This document shows, piece by piece, positions 58,008 through 64,000 of a stretch of 64,000 nt of DNA (position 1 is its first letter; the number at the start of each line of letters is the position of its first letter). Where the stretch lies: positions 380,021 through 444,020 of the forward strand of contig NW_027192210.1 in the NCBI RefSeq assembly GCF_041956535.1, read 5' to 3'. The stretch comes from Calcarisporiella thermophila CBS 279.70 (Eukaryota; Calcarisporiellomycota). The notes beneath the pieces are model-generated. The model did no database searches. It saw nothing but the letters and a program-made list of their open reading frames with translations, and was not told the origin of the DNA. The position numbers and the translations under genes were made by a program.

Positions 58008-58925
58008 ATAGGATAAATATTCATAGTGAATGTAAATTGGATCAGTTAGCGAAATAGATAAAGTGATCGGCCCCATGCCATATTTTGTGCCATTCAATTT
58101 GACTCTTATCAACTTAGTTTTTTTTGCTCGGCTCCATCTTAAGAATATTAGTGAAGATCCTTACCAACCTATATCTATAGTGAAAATGCACGCACTAAAA
58201 ATGGTTCTCGCTCATATAATCTTTCTCTGATAATTTGCCTCCTATTAAGTAGCTGCTAATGCCATTTCTACAGCGATTTTCCTGAATGAGGCATCAAACA
58301 TCAATCACCTCAAGTTTAAAATGGGTGAGAACCCAAGAAATATTATATCATGTATCAAAGTACACAAGGTTGAATTGCCATCATCTTTCAAGACAATATG
58401 CCATTCGTTTTTTTTGATACGAAAACAAATGCTAAAAACACCGGCAAACTTCTAGAAAGAAGAATTTAAAAGCAGGTGTACGCCGTCTTCCTTCACCATT
58501 CTTGATGGCTGACATAAAGAAAAGATTCTTCGCAACAAAGGTAGTGGCCCTCGATTCTGATCATGAATCAAATATTCGTATAGATATCATATTCATTGAA
58601 ATTTGTTTCCTATGGCCATATATGAGAACTCGTCAGAGTTGTACAACAAAGTTCTTTAGCCCAGAAACATGGTTTGTTCTTAGGTGATGTGTAGAAGCGA
58701 GCAGAGAGGGAAAATGGAAATACTTGCACGCTTACAATATACACCTGTGGAAAAGTACAAAGAAACCAGGATGGTCGCTGCATCTACGATTTATATATTG
58801 TAAATATTGTCGACGTAACTGTGACTGTTTGCATTTTGGGAAATTAGAATTGAAGATTGAATAGTTCATGGGAGAATAAATGTACAATCTATATAATCCT
58901 ATGTAAAAAACATGATATGCTCAAG
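58008..58925. other. Convergent intergenic region
   Basis: About 920 nt between the stop codons of the PEBP gene and the alternative oxidase gene. A 61-codon frame at 58502-58687 has no recognisable feature. It is unusually long for a convergent spacer here, but I find no gene or RNA in it. Confidence 0.4.
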
Positions 58926-60257
58926 CTAAGCAGCCGCCTTTGCCTTCACTCCGTTTCCGTTTCCTTTAGACTTTTCACTCTCGAAATAGAGATCTTTTGT
59001 TTTCTCTGCGACGACACTTGCTTGAGTGCGCAAGTCGAAGTCTTTGGTTTGGATCAGGACATCACTCATTAGATGGTTTGAGTCGCGGTGAAGAGCTTCA
59101 TCTGAGCGGACCGCAAGCACAACGTCGTGAAGAGTTGCGTCTGGATGGAGATTCCAGTAGTCTGATAGAAAAGGCAACGTTGGTATTAATAAAGAGGAAG
59201 CTATTATCGAAATACAAATCCATACCAATAGCTATCTTGGGGGCGGGTCCATTTTTCACCTTGCCTAGCTTGTAGTCCCTAATCCAGTGAGAATAACTAA
59301 TGACTGCTTCTTCCTCCAGGTACCCAGCTATTCAAACAACATAAGAGAGGATGAGGTTATATTTCAAAGTTGCTAGTATGGGGGAGCAGGGGAGAGCTTA
59401 CTGAAGCGGTGTGCAAACTTTGGAGATATGAGATAGGTTAGGAAGTACGTGTTGAAGAAGACGCCCTGTGCGGCGAAAATGAGCATGCGGTAGAAGAAGT
59501 TCGGCTGAAGTACCTTCATCCTAAAATAAAAGATCACGAAGTATGAGTGATTCGTTCGAGGGGAATGAAGGGAAATATATGGAGATATACCAAGTCATAA
59601 GATGCATGCGCTCGTTTTCGGCTTCGTGTAGAAGGTGTAGAATCCAACCTCCATCGTGTTGAAGGTTGCGTAGACTACGAAGATGTCTTACCATACCGCC
59701 GACCTAAAAACAAAGTAAAGTCTTAAGCACAAAGAAACCCCGCTTTCTCCGTGGGAGTCGTACGCACCATTCCGGGCACAGCCGCTATAGTCTCGAGGAA
59801 TACAAAGCGTAGATAGTGGTTGTTGTGAAAAAGCGTATCTGGAAAGACGCGCAATATCTTGGCTGAAAATAAAAATCGAGTTAACGATGCATTCGAACTA
59901 GGCAATTATAGCATTGTCTAACAGGATACCTGAGTAGTATGCAATTTTATCTGATAAGCCTGACGCCTTCCTATGCCTTCCCAGCCCAATATCGATTTCC
60001 TCCAAATCCTTTGTAGTTAGAGGCTCATGGGTAAACACAGAACGCATGGGGCGTGGAGCTTCTGCGATTTCATGGAGGATATCAGCTGGGATCTTGAATT
60101 CCGTGGTCTCTTTGGGAGCCGCTTGAGAGGCAGCGAATTTTCGCAGTGGTGTTGTTGAAAAGGCACGGAGAGCATTCCGGGTAGCTAGAATGCGCGTAGC
60201 GTGCGCAAAATTAGAGCGATAAAGAAGAGGTCGAATATGATGAAGAGTGGGTTGCAT
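58926..60257 (-). CDS. AOX1: Mitochondrial alternative oxidase
   Basis: About eight exons from ATG 60257. The N-terminus ([20 protein letters not shown]) is a mitochondrial presequence. The di-iron domain is complete: [36 protein letters not shown] and [12 protein letters not shown], which supply the Glu and His iron ligands. Two membrane-associated helical regions lie around [20 protein letters not shown]. The enzyme passes electrons from ubiquinol to oxygen without pumping protons, so it bypasses complexes III and IV. The C-terminal tail is Lys/Gly/Ala-rich. The fourth motif reads RSDEALHR where many relatives have RADEAxHR; the metal ligands are kept. Confidence 0.95.
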
Positions 60258-60603
60258 GGGTCGCAAAGTTAATTCAGACTGTTTGTTGAACTGATAAAGA
60301 GCGAGGGGGGGGGTGAGAGATTTTAATATATATACCAGATCGGCTCCCGGCCGGGATAGAACGCGGGAAATTTTGTCCCGGAAATTTTCGCCTGGTTGAG
60401 TCAGGCTACTGGAGCTATATGATGTGTCATGGATTTGAATTAACAAAACTAGAAGTATGAATAGAAATTTGCAGGTAATATCCGGAGCCAGGCGAATCAC
60501 ACAATCGCTATTTTCAGCAGAGGGTGTTATGACGCTAGATTGACCGGCTGGTTACTAAAAATACTATACTGAATATATTGGTCCCTATATACACCTTCCC
60601 ATC
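60258..60603. promoter_or_regulatory. Divergent promoter AOX1 / VPS25
   Basis: About 345 nt between divergent starts, with a G run near 60306-60312. No specific site was recognised. Confidence 0.4.
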
Positions 60604-61343
60604 ATGGACCCAGCATCCACCACAACTGCATCTAAATCAGGCTTCTCCTTTCCACCTATACACAATTTCCCACCATTCTACACGTAATATTATGATTTGC
60701 TGCAATCTTGTGCAATTATCAAAATTATTTTATTTACTCACCCGTCCCATTCCAATTACATTAGTCGCCAGCCCACTACCTCCACATGGGATCATCAGTC
60801 GCGCCTCTGGGCCCAAATCATCCTTACCCATCATCGTTACCATCGCCTATATCGCCTAGATCTTGCAGAGTCGCTCCATACCTCTCTCTTCTCAAATCGT
60901 TCTATCAAGCGTGAATTAAAGATGGAAATGCTAAGAGAGATTCTAGATTGCATGGTCGAAAGAGAAGAGGCAGAGTGGGTAGATAATGGAAAAGCACAGG
61001 CATTAATTTATTGGAGAAAGCCCGCCGATTGGGCCACACTGATCTATCAATGGGTAACATTTCATTAGTGCGATGCATCCTAATCTTGTATTCGAAATGG
61101 AAAATTCTAATTCCGATCCTTGCCGATACATTCACCTAGGTATGTGACAATGGGCTCAATAATTCCATCCTCACGGCATATGAGATCGCCCAGGGTGAAA
61201 ACACGGAAAAGGCCGAGTTCCATGGGATTGACCCGCTGGTGCTTCGGCGAGCGCTAGCTGTTCTCGAGCAGCGAGGAGTTGCACAGACTTTTCAGGGTAG
61301 CGAGCCAGAAGATTTAGGAGTGAAGTTCTTTGGGAATTCCTGA
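60604..61343 (+). CDS. VPS25: ESCRT-II subunit Vps25
   Basis: Three exons (60604-60683, 60765-61053, 61140-61343) give 190 residues. The N-terminus FSFPPIHNFPPFYTRQPTTS and TWDHQSRLWAQIILTHHRYH carry the PPFY-type motif and first winged helix, followed by RELKMEMLREILDCMVERE and EEAEWVDNGKAQALIYWRKP. The second winged helix contains QGENTEKAEFHGIDPLVLRR and ALAVLEQRGVAQTF. Vps25 binds the ESCRT-III subunit Vps20 during multivesicular body sorting. Confidence 0.95.
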
Positions 61344-61619
61344 CCCCCAGCTATGTACATTATCATTCAACCTGTTGCCATAACGCTTGGGACATTTTGT
61401 TTATTGGTTTAAGGCGAGAGTAGAGAGAAGCGCGGCTTTGTAAAATATATATAAAAAGGATGACTTGCTATAAATAAAACAAATAAAAAAAAATAAAATA
61501 TGAGAGCTCATGAAAATAACAAGAAACAATTTGGTATTGCTTTTTAGTACGTAGAAATATGAAATAGGGAAATAAAAACTCTGAAAACAAAACAAGTCGA
61601 CTCATATCGAGTATGTGTC

Positions 61620-62603
61620 TTAGACTGGACCATAGCCCCTAGATGCTTGGTAGCGTTTCCATCCGTAAGGCGCAGTTGCTCTGCTTCGGAAACTGCCAAG
61701 GGAGGAGTGATAGCGGAACTGAACGAACAGGCCAATTAGGAAGAAGATGGCCATACCCGCAAGCATTCCGTACACCTTTCCCGTCGCAACGAACTGCCCC
61801 CCATGAAGAAAGGCATCGACGGAGGTTCGGAGTCCAGTTTGAGCGAAAAAGTCGATACCTAAGTGAATAGAGGAGGGCGGATCAGGCCAAGAGGGGGACA
61901 AAATCCAAGCAGAGAGCGGTCGACTTTACCAAAGAAAAGGGAGAAGGAGCCAATAAAGCTGGTGAAAATAATGACGATTGGCTTCTCCAAAAAGGCAATT
62001 AGCAAAACACCCACGACACACATGACGATAATGAAGATGATCCGCCCTGTGTTGGATTCGATGAGGCCTCCGGTTTTGAGTGAAAGGACGAACATGGCTG
62101 CAAAGAAGCCACCCAGACCACCCAGGAAGTAGAGCCCGATGAACCAGCAGCAGGCAAGGATAAGGCCACCGAGAACACCCACACCAAGGGAGACTCCAAG
62201 GAGAAGCGCCGGGTTGGAGGCAGCCGAGGTGTTGAGGAGCGCCGCCGACACAAGCACGGTCACACAGTACAGGCCAACGAAGAACTAGGGAGGGCAGCAG
62301 CATTGTTATAGGAGTGGAACATCTGTTCTAAACGTATGGACCTACCATGGTCACTTTGAAGTACCGGTACCCAAACAATGCAAAGTAGAGCCCCACCGCA
62401 ATCAAAATAATGGCACCCACGATCTCGGGCACGGTTATCTGGAGGCGGCCAGCAACGACATTAGGGTCCAGCTGATTGGCAACAGAATTGGGGTCTTGCC
62501 GACGATCGAGCTGGAGAGGATTGGCACATGCATAATGGGTCAGAATGAGGGCCAGTAGTGCGAGATAAAAGAGAAGAGAGGAGCGACTATTAGATGGGGA
62601 CAT
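61620..62603 (-). CDS. TMEM198/TM7S3-like multi-pass membrane protein
   Basis: Three exons give about 280 residues from ATG 62603. A cleavable-looking signal (RSSLLFYLALLALILTHYAC) is followed by a dibasic site in LQLDRRQDPNS. About seven hydrophobic segments then occur: GAIILIAVGLYFALFGYRYF, LYCVTVLVSAALLNT, LLGVSLGVGVLGGLILACCW, FLGGLGGFFAAMFVL, IIFIIVMCVVGVLLIAFL, IIFTSFIGSFSLFFG and LAGMAIFFLIGLFVQFRYH. This Gly-rich pattern is that of the TM7S3/TM198-like domain (DUF4203), whose role is unclear. The short C-terminus is Arg/Tyr-rich. An ATG at 62657 would add 18 residues. Confidence 0.8.
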
Positions 62604-63652
62604 TGGAAGGAGAGAGGGCGGAACAGGGACAAGGATTGCGAGGGGAGGGGAAAGCAAAACAAGAAAACGTTAAAAATATGTAATTCTTTCAAGAAAATCT
62701 ATGGAGCGAGAACGCTTGCCCCCGTTTATGCGTAACAGGCCATGGCTCAGCAGCCCGGCCATTGGCCAGCGAGCTTCTAGGAAACTAAGTGTGAACCCAT
62801 GCCTCATTAAGCCTCACGAGGCTATTATTTTATGCTAAATTATTTCTGGTTAGCGAATCTTCTCGAACAGCGATAAGCCAAATAAGGACTAGTTGAAGAA
62901 GCGCTGATGGCTATTGAGAACATCCGCAGCACAACCTAACTGCTACCGACTCGGACTCTCGAGACCCCAGGAAATACGGGGAGCACTCATGACCGCATCC
63001 TCAATAAGGGACGAGAAATGGGAATGGTGGCTTCTGTTCTGCTGCCAAACGGGATGGATATTTATGGCAGCCCGGTGAAACGCCATGTATTGCATTGTTG
63101 CGGTGCTCTCGTAAGTCCTCGCAATAGCGTGCACTCCATGGAGGCGGCAAGGGTGTTGAGGGAGGTCCCAGACGGTAAGCCCCGACGATTCAGCATGCTA
63201 TTCTGTGCAATAGAATAAAAACAATGCCACCGCTTTCGAGCGAGGTGACACGTGTCGATTGCAGTAGTGAGACCTGGAAGTCGAGCCGAGATGCCCAGAA
63301 ATTGAAATCCAGCTGTCGAGGCTGGATCCACCGACTTGGACCCTCTTTCCTTTCCCATCTTTTCTCGGAATAAAGAAGCTGCGAGTGAAATGAGAGGCAT
63401 CGTGTGGAGGTGTCCATTAAACGCTGTGAGGCGTCGGCAGGTGTTTCAAGGAGACTTTGCGCGAGAGTGCCTCCCGACATTCGCTCATGGAAAAAAATGT
63501 TTCCGCGCACGAGTGGAAAGAGCTACGGAGGAGACTTGGCGAATGGTTAGGCCGACAGAGCCTCGGAAGGCTCATCATGCTACTTGAGTGAATCGCCTGC
63601 CACCATTGGGGATATTTCATTTGAAATCACTCCTTTGCATTGCAGCTCGTCC
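62604..63652. other. Right-end region, no gene established
   Basis: About 1 kb with a higher GC content than most of the window. Several open frames of 60-110 codons occur on both strands, but none has a recognisable domain. Possible donor sites lie at 63112 and 63174 on the plus strand. Confidence 0.35.
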
Positions 63653-63846
63653 TCGAGCGCAGCCGTGCTCAGGTCAATTCCAGTATAAATTCGAACGCTT
63701 CCCCGCTCTCCGGCCTAGTCGACAGCCCCTCTCCCCCCCGTCCGATGCTTTTCATTGCTATGCACCGCTGCCATTATTGCACGCAGACCTTCGTAACCGA
63801 GCAGCAACTACGCTATCACATGCGGATCAATCACCTTCGAGCATGA
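63653..63846 (+). CDS. C-terminal exon with a single C2H2 zinc finger
   Basis: A splice-acceptor-like TTTGCATTGCAG (ending about 63645) leads into an open frame. The frame encodes a Ser/Pro-rich stretch and ends MHRCHYCTQTFVTEQQLRYH with MRINHLRA. The spacing C-x2-C-x12-H-x4-H matches a C2H2 finger, so this is probably the last coding exon of a zinc-finger gene. Upstream exons could not be placed with confidence. An ATG at 63748 could start a very small protein instead. Confidence 0.4.
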
Positions 63847-64000
63847 AGGCCATCTGGCAAGCTTCCAAGCGAATTCCCAACACGTGCCGCCAATGGTGGA
63901 TGCAATGTGTATATCTTTATCTTCTCTATGTAAATTCTCCAGAGGCATTCTCTCTTTCTTTCTGTGGGAGGCACCCTCCTGACCTTCACCAACCAAAATA

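Noticed and set aside
58502-58687. 61-codon plus-strand frame between the PEBP gene and AOX
   Set aside because: No recognisable domain, splice context or neighbour relation; consistent with chance in AT-rich DNA.
63018-63218. Upstream exon candidate for the C2H2 finger
   Set aside because: A donor at 63112 could be joined in phase, but the resulting 540-nt intron is far longer than others here and the peptide has no recognisable feature.
1-64000. CRISPR arrays, insertion sequences or transposons
   Set aside because: No regularly spaced direct repeats, transposase or reverse transcriptase coding regions, or long terminal repeats were seen.

Overview
This window is nuclear DNA from a filamentous-type fungus. 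About thirty protein genes, nearly all interrupted by short GT-AG introns (mostly 45-100 nt), sit on both strands with short AT-rich spacers. The gene set is fungal: alternative oxidase, a Nup98-Nup96 fusion nucleoporin, Sec14, a Clg1/Pcl-type cyclin, Kex2-type secreted precursors and an MFS sugar transporter. Homologues of Siva, BRI3 and TMEM198, together with the high intron density, lean toward an early-diverging lineage such as Mucoromycota, but the sequence alone does not settle this.

Layout. 1-7 kb: the 5' part of a TFIIIC TPR subunit (minus), two tandem bestrophin-type anion channel paralogues and a BRI3-like membrane protein. 7-17 kb: VPS51 (minus) divergent from a 1851-residue Nup98-Nup96 precursor, with a palindromic CRE-like site between them. 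17-22 kb: two secreted precursor genes in tandem on the minus strand. The first has ten His/Asn-rich units, each ending in a dibasic site. The second has dibasic sites that would expose N-terminal Gln. 22-35 kb: a Sec14 lipid-transfer protein, PEX5, AP-1 beta adaptin, a single-pass Ser/Thr-rich membrane protein, mitochondrial Xaa-Pro aminopeptidase and the very-long-chain hydroxyacyl-CoA dehydratase PHS1. 35-46 kb: a mitochondrial protein of unknown function, a Gln/Pro-rich cyclin, a sugar transporter, an FAD amine oxidase, an assembly gap and a RanBP3/Yrb2-type Ran-binding protein. 46-64 kb: CLC channel, p23/Sba1, Esf2, a Siva-like zinc protein, GINS Psf2, mitochondrial uL1, Coq10, a PEBP-family protein, alternative oxidase, ESCRT-II Vps25, a TMEM198-like protein and an orphan C2H2 finger at the right end.

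Most genes are housekeeping and do not form a pathway cluster. Several concern membrane trafficking (VPS51, Sec14, AP-1 beta, VPS25), the nucleus (Nup98-96, Yrb2-type) or mitochondria (ICP55, uL1m, COQ10, AOX). The least ordinary part is the 17.4-21.4 kb pair of candidate peptide precursors. Both have a signal peptide, repeated Kex2-type sites and a TATA-like box upstream. I recognise no tailoring enzyme beside them, so secreted signalling or metal-binding peptides are a more natural guess than a full biosynthetic cluster.

Exon models were built by eye from splice signals and reading frame. Where I give a protein length, the exon lengths add up to an intact frame.
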